DNA of 32,589 bases from Myxococcales bacterium (GTDB lineage: Bacteria > Myxococcota_A > Polyangia > Fen-1088), in assembly GCA_003142855.1 (NCBI GenBank), contig PLNW01000003.1:1-32589 (forward strand). The letters are read 5' to 3'. The position numbers and the translations under genes were made by a program. Below the pieces are notes generated by a model. That model was not told the origin of the DNA and ran no database searches. It was given only the letters and a program-made list of their open reading frames with translations. Shown here in pieces: positions 7,818-16,207 of this stretch. The first letter of the stretch is position 1; every line of letters starts with the position of its first letter.

Positions 7818-9857
7818 TCAGGGACTTCGACCGGGCTGCGACGGCGATCCCTGCCCGCTGTGCATGAGGCGCGCTAGCAGTTGCTCGGCCGACTCGCCCT
7901 CGGCCAGCGAGCGAAGCGTATCCACGGCAGCATCGTGGTCGCCGACGGCTTGGAGTGCCAAAGCGAGCAGCACGCGCGTGCGCTTGTCTTCCGGCACACG
8001 GGCTACGGCCTGGGCCAGCGCCCGGCGCGCTTCGACCAGTCGGCCTTGGCTGGCCAAGAAGCTCCCGAGTCGCACCCAGAGATACGCCAGGTCAGGCGCC
8101 AGTCTTGTGGCCTCACGCAGGTCAACCTCTGCGCCCCCAAGATCGCCCTGAGTCGCGCGCGCCTGGGCGCGCAGCACGCGCAGGACGATGGTGGCCCCTG
8201 ACTGAGCGATGGCGCGGTCCAGTTCAGCAAGCCGATCAGACGCTGCAGAGGCTGCACGCGGGTCGGCCCCCGCGGTTGCCTCTGGGCTGCCGCCGAGTTG
8301 CCGATACGCCAGACGTTCAGCCAACGCAGCGTTGGGTCCCGTGCGCCTGACATACACATGCGCCACATCGTCGATGAAGATCAACGTCCAGTCAGGGTCG
8401 TGGGCCAGCGTGCGACTGGTGCGGCCTGGCGCCACCACGGCGACTTCGACGCCGTAGCGCAAGAACAGAGGTCGCCATGCCTTCGCTGGATCTGGTGCAC
8501 GCTCGATGCTCACGTTTTCGATGAAGAAATCGTCGTCGTAGACCATGCGGGTGCGGCCGTCGATGAAGACTGGCAGGTCAGGTACCTCGTGCATGAGATA
8601 GCCGCCGAAGTGAAAGGAATTGAATAGGGGCCCTTGCACGCGCTCTTGCCGGAGAAATGCCGCTGCAGCGATGGGCAGGATGCGCGCCGACCACTCGGAA
8701 CGCGGCCACTGCGCTTGCCCCAGCCACGCGTTCGGCCGCTCGAAAAGAAAGGCCGTGGCAAAGACTGCGAGCAACAGGATTGCAGCGGCCAGCCCGTCTA
8801 GCCACGCCCAGGCGGTCAGCCGGAATGCCCGAACTGAGAAGGCCGCCAAGAGATGACGATAGCCAATGGGAGCAGCGACAAAGGCTGCCAGCGGCGTCAT
8901 GCGCACGTGGCGCGAAATCAGCCAGCCACTGGCGAGTACCAGCAACAGCTCCCAGGGCTGGACGCGCGCGCGATCGAACGCAATTCCGAGTATCACGAGC
9001 AACCCGATGGCGCCCAGCGGTCCCAGCAGTGCGCTCGCCTCGGTGGGCTGCCATTCGCTGATGAGGGCCAGCGACCGGCTGGCACCGAGCCCACTCACCG
9101 CCGCCAGTCGGCCCAAAGGATTGGGCGAGACAAACATCGCGATGATAGCCAGCAGCCCCACGATGGACAAACGCGCAGCCACACGCTGCCAGCCCGGTTG
9201 GCGTTCCCAAGCGCCGCGCAGCAACGTCCCCAACACGAACAGGAGGAAGAGAGCCACGCCCAGCGACACCGACGAGCTGAGGTTCGACCAAAGCACGAGC
9301 AAGGCCGGCAGCGCGAGCAAGCGGCCCCAACTCGGCTGCTCGTCGATACGCACCACCAGCAACATCTCGAGAGCGGCGAGCACCCACGCGAACGTCTGCG
9401 GTCGCGGCGTGAAAAAGGCCGCCGAGGCCGCGTAGCTCAACAGCAGTCCCACGGCCAGAGGAGACCACGGGACGCACGCATCCCGCCGGCGCAGCGAGGT
9501 CAGCGCGACCAGCACCATGGCCAACGCCGCCAGAACCGCACCAAGGGCTTCCAACCCGCTGAGCCCGGCCTTGCTGTAGATCGCAGCGAGCACCACGTCG
9601 CCACCCCAGTCCACGAAGAGCCAGGGCTTGCCAGCATAGGTATGGGAAAACGGGTCGACGCGAGGGAGCGACCCATGTTCAAGGATCCATTCGCCGGTGC
9701 GCAGGTGCCAGGGCGCGTCCGGGTCAAAGACCGGCCGGATGCTGCCCAGGGCTGCAAAAAGCGCTACCGCCGCGATCACGCCAAACAGAAACAGCCGCTG
9801 GGCGCTGCCCGTCGCTGCCGTAGGCTTGCTGGCGGGACTGGACTCTGTGATGGGCAC
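7818..9857 (-). CDS. Multi-pass membrane protein (GT-C glycosyltransferase-like) with C-terminal TPRs
   Basis: A 679-residue protein. One membrane segment lies at ~22-42. A conserved extracytoplasmic loop follows with DPDAPWHLRTGEWI and DPFSHTYAGKPWLFVDW, whose Asp residues resemble the first loop of GT-C (PMT/ArnT-like) transferases. About ten further hydrophobic segments reach ~residue 385, then a soluble region, and about three TPR-like helix pairs near 550-665. Similar membrane-TPR proteins are common in Myxococcota and mostly uncharacterised. A role in lipid-linked sugar transfer to protein or glycan is possible but unproven. GTG start; no clear SD. It stands alone, flanked by GH38 copies 2 and 3, with its own terminator. 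Confidence 0.75.
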   Translation of the reverse strand: MPITESSPASKPTAATGSAQRLFLFGVIAAVALFAALGSIRPVFDPDAPWHLRTGEWILEHGSLPRVDPFSHTYAGKPWLFVDWGGDVVLAAIYSKAGLSGLEALGAVLAALAMVLVALTSLRRRDACVPWSPLAVGLLLSYAASAAFFTPRPQTFAWVLAALEMLLVVRIDEQPSWGRLLALPALLVLWSNLSSSVSLGVALFLLFVLGTLLRGAWERQPGWQRVAARLSIVGLLAIIAMFVSPNPLGRLAAVSGLGASRSLALISEWQPTEASALLGPLGAIGLLVILGIAFDRARVQPWELLLVLASGWLISRHVRMTPLAAFVAAPIGYRHLLAAFSVRAFRLTAWAWLDGLAAAILLLAVFATAFLFERPNAWLGQAQWPRSEWSARILPIAAAAFLRQERVQGPLFNSFHFGGYLMHEVPDLPVFIDGRTRMVYDDDFFIENVSIERAPDPAKAWRPLFLRYGVEVAVVAPGRTSRTLAHDPDWTLIFIDDVAHVYVRRTGPNAALAERLAYRQLGGSPEATAGADPRAASAASDRLAELDRAIAQSGATIVLRVLRAQARATQGDLGGAEVDLREATRLAPDLAYLWVRLGSFLASQGRLVEARRALAQAVARVPEDKRTRVLLALALQAVGDHDAAVDTLRSLAEGESAEQLLARLMHSGQGSPSQPGRSP

Positions 9858-10029
9858 GCAGTCGAGAATGGCTGGGATCGACCGTGGCGTCTACCTCGTC
9901 GCGCTTTGTTCACTTCCCTGGGCTGAAGACGACGATTCTTCATGCCGCTGGCCAGCATCACGGTGATGGCGCTCCTCGAAGGATATGGCAAGAGAAGACA
10001 CTCGCGTGAGCATAGTCGGAACAAGCGCT

Positions 10030-10340
10030 GCTCGAGGTGCGCATCGACTCGGAATTCGACGAGCGTCGCTTTGTTCGCCGGCTGTGGATGCGCAAGAACG
10101 CGCCGGTCTTGCGCATGCGTCTGCAGGGTTCGGCCCAGCGCGGCCGGACTATCACCTGCCGCTTCCCCACGCGACTGGCCTCGCCGGGACTCACCATGGA
10201 CGTGCCGGGTGGAATCGTCGAACGCCCAGCGCACAAGCTAGGTTGCATCCTGCCCGCCCACCGCCTCGCTCGCCCGGCGTGGCGGGTGGCGAAGATCGGG
10301 CCAGCGACGACTGGCTCAACTGACGGCAGCCTTCGCGACG
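10030..10340 (+). pseudogene. Degenerate third copy of the GH38 3' region
   Basis: Bases 10030-10340 match 7334-7644 of copy 2 at a constant offset of 2696. The match includes the same deletion junction (AAGCT then GGTTGCATCCTGCCC) and the same tail GCCTTCGCGACG. It therefore derives from a copy-2-like intermediate, not directly from the full gene. It covers only ~70 residues of the C-terminal domain and has no start; it is non-functional as a mannosidase. Confidence 0.88.
10267..10328 (+). repeat. 62-bp repeat, copy 3
   Basis: Third occurrence of the 62-bp unit, with one or two substitutions against copy 1 (for example CCAGCGACG for CCAGTGACG). Confidence 0.8.
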
Positions 10341-10352
10341 ATTGACCAGAAC

Positions 10353-10709
10353 CTAGAGACCCTCGCTGACTCGGAGCCTTTTCGCGCCATGGCCGCGGAC
10401 GTTGACCTCTTTGGCCACGAAGTAGTCGAATCCGAGCAGAGTCTCGCCGTCGCAACCGCAAGCGAACGCCACTCCCGCGTCCTGGTCCGAACTACCACAG
10501 ACCGGGTGCACCTCGGCACCACAACCGGGGTTCTGATAGCGCCACACATTGGGGGTCTGGCAAGACCCGCCATCGCCGCTGGACGGCCCGTCGCTAGACG
10601 TCCCGTCGCTAGACGTCCCGTCGATGGACGCCCCGTCGCTGGACGCCCCATCGCTGGACGCCCGGTCGATAGCGCCGTCGAGGGGGGCCTGATCCAACCC
10701 GCCGTCCAA
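10353..10709 (-). pseudogene. Kazal-like Cys-rich secreted protein fragment with DGxSSDG repeats
   Basis: An open frame of 118 codons from a TTG at 10709. Residues ~10-45 are a low-complexity D-G-A/T-S-S linker. They are followed by a Cys-containing domain with PGCGAEVHPVCG and ACGCDGETLLGFDYFVAKEVNVRGHG, which resembles the CGCDG-x-T-Y...A..-V-V..HG layout of bacterial Kazal-type domains. No signal peptide precedes it. The frame is continuous with the upstream glycosyltransferase gene, separated only by that gene's TGA and 12 codons. It looks like the 3' remnant of a secreted protein or lipoprotein whose 5' end was lost. It ends 13 bp from GH38 copy 3, so rearrangement at that edge is plausible. 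Low certainty. Confidence 0.4.
10587..10676. repeat. 15-bp tandem repeats (about six units)
   Basis: Units of CCCGTCGCTAGACGT and close variants (CCCGTCGATGGACGC, CCCGTCGCTGGACGC, CCCATCGCTGGACGC, CCGGTCGATAGCGCC) run head to tail. The 15-bp period keeps frame and encodes the DGASS/DGTSS linker on the minus strand. Units 1 and 2 are identical, which suggests recent slippage. Confidence 0.85.
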
Positions 10710-10745
10710 GGGCCATCCGAAAAGCCAGCCTGTGCGATCTCGCGC

Positions 10746-11981
10746 TCAAGGCCGATGGGCGTGCGCGGGTTCCGGTCGGTGCAACTTGGAACGGGCATCC
10801 AGCTGGTAGGTGCGTCCTCGCCAGGTCACGGCCGGCCTGAGAATCGCACTAAGCAGAAGCAGCGGCCCTGCCAACAAGACTGCAGCCGGAACCCAGGCGT
10901 GGCGCCAGCCGATGGCCGCGCCGCCCAGAGCGCGGTGCAGACGGACAATGCTGGCGCTCACCGCCACCACGGTGGCAGCGGCGGTAATCGCGGCAACGTA
11001 CTGACCATAAGAGAGTGCCAGCACCGTCATGAGGAATCCCAGCCAGAACTCTACGCCGCGCAGCCACACCGGCAGCTTGAACGACCAGGTTGGCAAACCC
11101 GAGCGCGAGAATATCAGCCACCGACGGAACATGCCAATGAACTCGGCGAGTCCCAGCCCGCGGACCACGATGGGAAGGGTGTCGGCCGAGACGACATTGC
11201 GATACCCGGCAGCCACCACGTCCATCCCCATTCGCATGTCGTCGACCAGCTCGCCGCTCACGCTCTTCAGGTCGCGCAAGGCCTCGAGGGTCTCGCGCCG
11301 AAAGACCATGAGCTGTCCCATGATGAAAGGCATTTCCCCGCTCTTGCGCACGGTGCGGGCCACGGCTGGACCATAGAGTCCGTTGAGCATGAGCGCGACG
11401 CCCACGTCGCCAGCAGTCTGCGGCGCTTCGGTGGCCAGCACCGGCACGAACACGGCTCCCGCCCGGGGGGTAGTGAGCAGCTTCTCGACCGCCAGGCGCA
11501 GCGAATAGGGATGCGGCCGCGTATCCGAGTCGCCGAAGGCGATCAACTCGCCCGTAGCCTGGCCCAGACCCGCTATCATGGCGTGCAGTTTCCCGGTCAT
11601 GGTCGGAGGCGGTTGTCCCGCCACCATGATCGTGGCCGTGCCGCGTACACCGGCCGCAACATGTGCCGCAATGGCCTTGCGAACCGTGGCAAAGCCGGGA
11701 TCGAGATCGTCGTCAAACACGAATATGGTTTCAACGTCGCCGGGATAGTCGTTGTCCAGCGCAGCGGCGAGGTTCTTGGCGGCGTCCACGTCGAGTCCCC
11801 GTACCGGCCTCACCACAGTGATGGAGGGCAACCACTGTCCCGCAAGCTTCCCCGCAATAGCTTCGGCAAACCTGGGAGAGGCGACTGAATGGTGCCTTAC
11901 CAGGCCGCGACGGAGCCGAAAATGGTCCCAGATCGTCGCAAAAAGAAGCAGCAATCCCAGCAAGATAGTTAGAGATTCCAC
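10746..11981 (-). CDS. GT21-like (ceramide glucosyltransferase/HpnI-type) glycosyltransferase
   Basis: A 411-residue membrane glycosyltransferase. It has an N-terminal membrane segment (~4-18), then a GT-A domain with the GT21 pattern: VFDDDLDPG (D1, ~90-92), GDSDTRP (D2, ~150-153), ELVDDMRMG (D3, ~246-252) and an F-RRW motif (286-288) standing for (Q/R)xxRW. Hydrophobic segments follow at ~305-325 and beyond. Family members move a sugar from UDP-sugar to ceramide, hopanoid or a similar lipid; the substrate here is unknown. I chose the GTG at 11981 because AAGGAGG lies 5 nt before it and the membrane segment starts right after. An open extension to 12110 has no SD and adds a charged, non-conserved tail. 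It lies downstream of the VWA gene on the same strand. Confidence 0.83.
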   Translation of the reverse strand: MESLTILLGLLLLFATIWDHFRLRRGLVRHHSVASPRFAEAIAGKLAGQWLPSITVVRPVRGLDVDAAKNLAAALDNDYPGDVETIFVFDDDLDPGFATVRKAIAAHVAAGVRGTATIMVAGQPPPTMTGKLHAMIAGLGQATGELIAFGDSDTRPHPYSLRLAVEKLLTTPRAGAVFVPVLATEAPQTAGDVGVALMLNGLYGPAVARTVRKSGEMPFIMGQLMVFRRETLEALRDLKSVSGELVDDMRMGMDVVAAGYRNVVSADTLPIVVRGLGLAEFIGMFRRWLIFSRSGLPTWSFKLPVWLRGVEFWLGFLMTVLALSYGQYVAAITAAATVVAVSASIVRLHRALGGAAIGWRHAWVPAAVLLAGPLLLLSAILRPAVTWRGRTYQLDARSKLHRPEPAHAHRP

Positions 11982-11993
11982 ATTCCCCTCCTT

Positions 11994-12029
11994 GGACGGC
12001 CCGACCGGGAAATGGTCACCGGCCCGTCC
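11994..12029 (-). promoter_or_regulatory. 5'-UTR hairpin abutting the SD of the glycosyltransferase
   Basis: GGACGG (minus-strand 5' arm) pairs with CCGTCC, with inner GACC/GGTC pairing. The 3' arm ends directly before AAGGAGG. This could influence ribosome access or be the remainder of a terminator from the VWA gene. No T-run is present. Confidence 0.35.
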
Positions 12030-12143
12030 GATCAAACCACCTATTCCTATCTTGTTAGATGCTGGTCGCGCGCGGAGGTTCCCTCCTTCGTCCAGCGACG
12101 AGGGCGGCACGCGCCGGCTCGCGCAGCGTCACAGACGACAGGC

Positions 12144-13328
12144 TCAGAAATTGTCAGGCGGTGGCACGCCTGGGCATCCGAAGAAGACCTGGACGACCTT
12201 GTACGTTCCGGCCTTGATCCCGTCGCAGTAGCTGCCATGGAGCGTGACGGTCAGGTTGTCCGCGGCCAACGAATAGCCCTCTGCCGGGTCAACCGGCACC
12301 TTGGTTGTGCTATCCAAATAGACGCCGAGGTTGTCGGGCTGGGGCGGAACTTCGGCCATCGTGAACACGCAACTCGCCACAGTGCCAGCGATGGTACTTA
12401 GCGCGGTGGTCAGCTGGTCCGCGGATTCCGCGGGGAAATAGTTTCCCGTTCCGCCGGCCGCGGCAAAGGCGTCCAGGTTGCCAGACGATGGTCCGATGCC
12501 GATGACGTAGGTTTTGATCTTGCTGCTGGTATTGGCGGTTCCGATGACGCCCGCGGTGTCCATGACCGATGCGTCCGTTACATTGGAGCTTGTCCCTGGG
12601 TCGCAGTTTGGTTCGCCGTCGGTGGCCAGGAGAATGTAGTGGGGCAGGCCATCATTCAGCGTGTTGAAATACGCGACAGCTGCCTTGATGGCGGCCATGG
12701 TCGGCGTCTGATTTCCCGGAGAAGTGCCGGTAATCGCTGCCTGAATCTGAGCAGCCGTGCTTGGCCCCACTCCCACTTCCACTCCCGCGTTCACGGTGCA
12801 GCTGCTGCCGCCTGGAGACGTGAAGAACTTCAAGCCCCACTGCACGCTCGCTGGCGAAGCGACGAGAACCTGGGCGAGGGATGTCGTAAGCGTGGGCCAC
12901 CGCGCTTGGCAGCCGGCACGACTGCCGCAGGTCGCATCCGACGCGATATCGTCGCTCATCGATCCCGAACGATCCAGAACCAACAAGAGATCCACTGGCT
13001 GCACACTCGGGTTCTGGGTCTGGACCCCGCAGTTGGCGTCGGCCGAGGCGATGACCGGCTGGACGTCCTGGACGTTGGCGTCCACGTTGCTTCCGCCCGA
13101 CGGCATCGTGCCGATAATGGAAGTCTGGCCAGCGGCGCCGTTGCCACCGTTTTCCGCTGCGCCACCGTTACCGCCGTTGCCGCCGTTTCCCGCGACTCCG
13201 CCGTTACCGCCGCTGCCCCCTGGCAAGCTAATTGGCGGCAAGTCCGATACGCAGTCCATTTGGGCTGCTCCGACAAACAGACCCGCTGTGATCCCGATTA
13301 GGATCTTGCCAACCTTCGTGCTTCTCAT
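12144..13328 (-). CDS. Secreted VWA-domain protein with Gly/Asn-rich linker
   Basis: A 394-residue exported protein. It has a basic N-terminus and hydrophobic segment (7-22) ending near AAQMDC, so either signal peptidase I cleavage or a poor lipobox at C26. A GGNGG-type linker covers ~37-67. From ~112 a von Willebrand A domain follows with a complete MIDAS: D119-R-S121-G-S123, the Thr of the QTPT loop, and LLATDGEPNCD. About ten Cys are spread through the domain, which fits an oxidising extracytoplasmic location. Proteins of this form are common on myxobacterial cell surfaces and probably bind ligands in a metal-dependent way; the partner is unknown. ATG start with GGGAGG 6 nt upstream. Confidence 0.85.
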   Translation of the reverse strand: MRSTKVGKILIGITAGLFVGAAQMDCVSDLPPISLPGGSGGNGGVAGNGGNGGNGGAAENGGNGAAGQTSIIGTMPSGGSNVDANVQDVQPVIASADANCGVQTQNPSVQPVDLLLVLDRSGSMSDDIASDATCGSRAGCQARWPTLTTSLAQVLVASPASVQWGLKFFTSPGGSSCTVNAGVEVGVGPSTAAQIQAAITGTSPGNQTPTMAAIKAAVAYFNTLNDGLPHYILLATDGEPNCDPGTSSNVTDASVMDTAGVIGTANTSSKIKTYVIGIGPSSGNLDAFAAAGGTGNYFPAESADQLTTALSTIAGTVASCVFTMAEVPPQPDNLGVYLDSTTKVPVDPAEGYSLAADNLTVTLHGSYCDGIKAGTYKVVQVFFGCPGVPPPDNF

Positions 13329-13651
13329 TGTGCCTCCCTAGCTGAGTTTCCGCAGAAACGCGAGCCCCTCGCCACCCACCAAGTGAGTCTGATGCACATT
13401 ATCAGAGCCGTCAACGGATAGCGACGGGCCGATTCTGCAAGCGGAGATCCCTGCACCCGTACGCATCCGCGGATGAACCAACGTCGGGCGCATTCCGACG
13501 CCGCCTTTCTCCGTGGCCAGGTGCGCTGCGATTCGATTCCTGGTGCGAGTCTGCACCCGATCAGATAGCGTGGCCTTGGCCCACGGCGCCCAGCAGACGC
13601 AGTCCCATGGCAGTCTGTCTGCCGGCCCTACTTTGTCTGCGAAGTACCTCC

Positions 13652-13993
13652 ATGCATCATCCCTGTTTTCACGGTCCCATCACCCTTTCCATGAGTTTGT
13701 CGTTCGTTCTGCTGGGCTGCGGGCTCGCGCCTCCCGCTCCATCGCAGCAGCTTGCTGGCGGCAGCGGCGCTAGCGGTACGGCCGGCGCTGGATCTGGACC
13801 AGGCAATTTCCAATGGCATTACTGGCCAAGCCACAGATGGCAGCGGCATCCAATCGACCAGCGGCACCTCCTGCGGGGAGGACTGGCGCTGGGTGGAACA
13901 GTGGTTGCCTCATTCCGCCTGGTACATGGTCGCGATCACGGCCTTGGCGCACTAGACATCAAGGGAAGGTGCCGTGACGTTGCCGCTATGTGA
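13652..13993 (+). pseudogene. Possible frameshifted lipoprotein remnant
   Basis: The stretch 13329-13973 holds no clear intact gene. Within it, a frame from ATG 13652 (or 13691) encodes a short hydrophobic segment ending in the lipobox-like VLLGC, then an Ala/Gly/Ser-rich linker (AGGSGASGTAGAGSG) typical of myxobacterial lipoproteins. After that the frame becomes implausible and runs into the next gene. Another frame (to 13955) gives a more protein-like tail (TSCGEDWRWVEQW). A frameshift after the linker would explain this. No SD is evident. Low certainty; it may also be non-coding. Confidence 0.25.
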
Positions 13994-15002
13994 CCGGTTT
14001 CCTGGGACCAAGAATCTCGCCCATGTGACGCTTGGGTGCTTCCCCACGCCGGTCGAGTCCGTGCCGGAGTTGGCTCGGCTGCTTGGCATCTCGTCCTTCT
14101 TCGTCAAGCGGGACGATATTTCAGGCCGCGCCTACGGCGGGAACAAGGTCCGCAAGCTGGAATTCCTGTTGGGCCAAGCGCTGGCCGAAAACCGACGCGC
14201 GCTGATCACCTTTGGAGCGGTCGGTTCCAATCACGTGCGCGCAACCGCCGTCTACGGCCGGCAAGTCGGGCTGCAAGTCCACGCCGTGCTCGCGCCGCAG
14301 CCGCACACGCCCTATCTGGACGCGAACCTGGTCGCCGACCGGGCCGCCGGGGCCACCTTGCACTTCGTCGAGTCCTATTCGCTGGCCCTGGCTCGCGGTA
14401 CCGAGCTGCGCGACCAAATCACATCGCGCGACGGTGTTGAGCCGTTGGTCATTCCCTTTGGCGGAACCAACGCGCGAGGGATCATCGGATTTGTCAACGC
14501 GGCCTGCGAGTTGGCCGGCCAGGTTGCAGCCGGCGCCCTGCCAGAGCCTGACCTGATCTATGTCCCCTACGGCTCGGCGGGAACCGCCAGCGGCCTGGCC
14601 ATGGGACTGGCGGCCGTTGGGTTGCGAACTTGCGTGATCGGCGTGCGCGTGGTGCCAGCAGAGTCCACCAACCCTGTGCGCACGAGGCGTGTCATGGAAG
14701 AAGCCGTCACCTTGCTGCGCGAGCTTGATGGCAGTTTCCCGATGATCAGGCCGGAGAGCGTGGCGCTCGAAGTGCGCGATGGCTTTCTCGGCGAGGAGTA
14801 CGCGGCGGCCACGCCGGAGAGTCTGGAAGCCGTTGCCCTGGCGGCGGCCCACAACATCCACCTCGAGACGACCTACACGGGCAAGGCCCTGGCCGCTCTG
14901 GTCGCTGATGCACGAGCCGGAAAGCTCGCCGGCAAGACCGTGCTGTTCTGGAACACCTACAGCTCGACATCCGGCCCACGAAAGCCGGTCTATGGGCTAT
15001 AA
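13974..15002 (+). CDS. PLP-dependent D-cysteine desulfhydrase / ACC deaminase-like enzyme
   Basis: A 342-residue fold-type II PLP enzyme. The Schiff-base Lys is K58 in AYGGNKVRKLEFLL, the signature of the ACC deaminase/D-cysteine desulfhydrase family. Also visible are GAVGSNHVRATA (cofactor-side Asn/His), the phosphate-binding loop YGSAGTASGLAMGL and the C-terminal FWNTYSST. Family members degrade D-cysteine to pyruvate, H2S and ammonia, or ACC to 2-oxobutyrate; which applies cannot be settled by eye. Cytoplasmic. GTG start with AAGGGAAGG upstream. It lies 8 nt before the next gene, so it may be cotranscribed with it, without obvious functional link. Confidence 0.85.
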   Translation: MTLPLCDRFPGTKNLAHVTLGCFPTPVESVPELARLLGISSFFVKRDDISGRAYGGNKVRKLEFLLGQALAENRRALITFGAVGSNHVRATAVYGRQVGLQVHAVLAPQPHTPYLDANLVADRAAGATLHFVESYSLALARGTELRDQITSRDGVEPLVIPFGGTNARGIIGFVNAACELAGQVAAGALPEPDLIYVPYGSAGTASGLAMGLAAVGLRTCVIGVRVVPAESTNPVRTRRVMEEAVTLLRELDGSFPMIRPESVALEVRDGFLGEEYAAATPESLEAVALAAAHNIHLETTYTGKALAALVADARAGKLAGKTVLFWNTYSSTSGPRKPVYGL

Positions 15003-15010
15003 AGGCGGCC

Positions 15011-16177
15011 ATGCTGAGGCTGGCGCAGCTCGTGCGTCGCTGGCGCGAATCCGCGCTGGGCCGCGATCTGGGCAGAGCGCTGCTGCTCTTCCTGTTGTGG
15101 CGAGGGGTTCTCTTCGCCTTCGCCTTCGTGGCAGGGTCCATCACCACCGACCGTTTTCCTCATGGAATCAACCACGATTGGAATGGCGGATGGTTCTGGA
15201 ATGGGTGGGCACGCTGGGACGCGGGTTGGTATCGCGACGTCGTCAGATACGGCTACTACGTCGTTCCCGGCTACGGCGAAAGCACCGTGGCCTTCTTTCC
15301 CCTGTACGCCTACCTCACCAAGGTCCTTTTCTATCTGACCCGGAATCTCCTGGCCGCGGGCCTCATCGTCTCGAACCTGTCCCTGGTTTTCTCTCTGTTC
15401 TATCTCTTGCGTATCGGCCGCCGGTACTTCGACGAGGAGACCGTGCAGCGCGGGCTGGTCTACTTGCTGGTGTTCCCCACGTCTTTCTTCTTCTCGGCCT
15501 TCTACGCCGAGGCCCTGTTCCTGCTGACCACCACCGCGGCCTTCTACTACTTCCTGGACGAGCGGTACTTCTGGTGCGGAATCTGGGGAATGCTGGCGTG
15601 TCTGACCCGCTCGTCGGGCGTGGCCCTCTTCTTGGCCATGGCGGCGGGCTATTTCTGGAATCGACGCGCGCACCTGAGCCAAATGCGCCTCGGCGCCCTG
15701 TGGCTGCTGCTCATTCCCTGTGGATTGCTCATCTTCATGTTGATCCTCAAGCTGACCGTGGGTGACCCGCTGGCGTTCAGCAAGGTTCAGGCCGCGTGGG
15801 GCCGCCATCTCAAGTTTCCGCTGGTCACGCTGTGGGACGAAGGACGCAAGCTGAATTTCGCCGTCCCCCGCAATGCCAAGAACATGGACATCCTCGGGGG
15901 CCAGGTCGTCTCCGTCCTCTTCCTGATCGTGCCGCTGTTTCTCATCGGCAAGGTCGACGTGTCCCTCATCCTCTATTCCCTGTTGCTCGTCCTCATTCCA
16001 CTGTCGACCGGCCGTGTTCTCTCCATTCCCCGATTCGCGGCCCCGATCTTCCCTGCGTTCTTCGCGCTCGCCTACCGGGTGAAGTCGCGCCGCTTCGAAC
16101 AGCTCTTCATCACCGCCTCGGCGCTGCTGCTGGGTTTCTACACCGTGCAGTACTTCAATCAGTACTGGGCGAACTAG
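15011..16177 (+). CDS. PIG-V-like GT-C mannosyltransferase (multi-pass membrane)
   Basis: A 388-residue membrane protein with about nine hydrophobic segments. The first large extracytoplasmic loop carries W-ARWDAGWYRDVVRYGY (D70) and then AFFPLYAYL, the hallmark of the PIG-V/GT76-like bacterial family. LVFPTSFFFSAFYAEALFLL follows, also typical. These enzymes use polyprenyl-phosphate mannose to mannosylate lipid- or protein-linked acceptors. ATG start at 15011, 8 nt after the preceding gene. The presence of an alpha-mannosidase elsewhere in the window is suggestive only. Confidence 0.82.
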   Translation: MLRLAQLVRRWRESALGRDLGRALLLFLLWRGVLFAFAFVAGSITTDRFPHGINHDWNGGWFWNGWARWDAGWYRDVVRYGYYVVPGYGESTVAFFPLYAYLTKVLFYLTRNLLAAGLIVSNLSLVFSLFYLLRIGRRYFDEETVQRGLVYLLVFPTSFFFSAFYAEALFLLTTTAAFYYFLDERYFWCGIWGMLACLTRSSGVALFLAMAAGYFWNRRAHLSQMRLGALWLLLIPCGLLIFMLILKLTVGDPLAFSKVQAAWGRHLKFPLVTLWDEGRKLNFAVPRNAKNMDILGGQVVSVLFLIVPLFLIGKVDVSLILYSLLLVLIPLSTGRVLSIPRFAAPIFPAFFALAYRVKSRRFEQLFITASALLLGFYTVQYFNQYWAN

Positions 16178-16207
16178 AGCGCAAGAGGACGCTATACTAT
16201 CGCCACC

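Noticed and set aside
10389..11888. Long open frame of about 499 codons on the plus strand
   Set aside because: Antisense of the GT21-like gene, low-complexity composition, no recognisable motif.
12061..12110. Upstream GTG (12110) as start of the glycosyltransferase
   Set aside because: No SD and a non-conserved charged leader; GTG 11981 has AAGGAGG at ideal distance.
16148..16167. Inverted repeat CAGTACT...AGTACTG before the NtrC-type regulator
   Set aside because: It lies inside the end of the PIG-V-like coding region and is explained by the repeated QY codons; no promoter fits around it.
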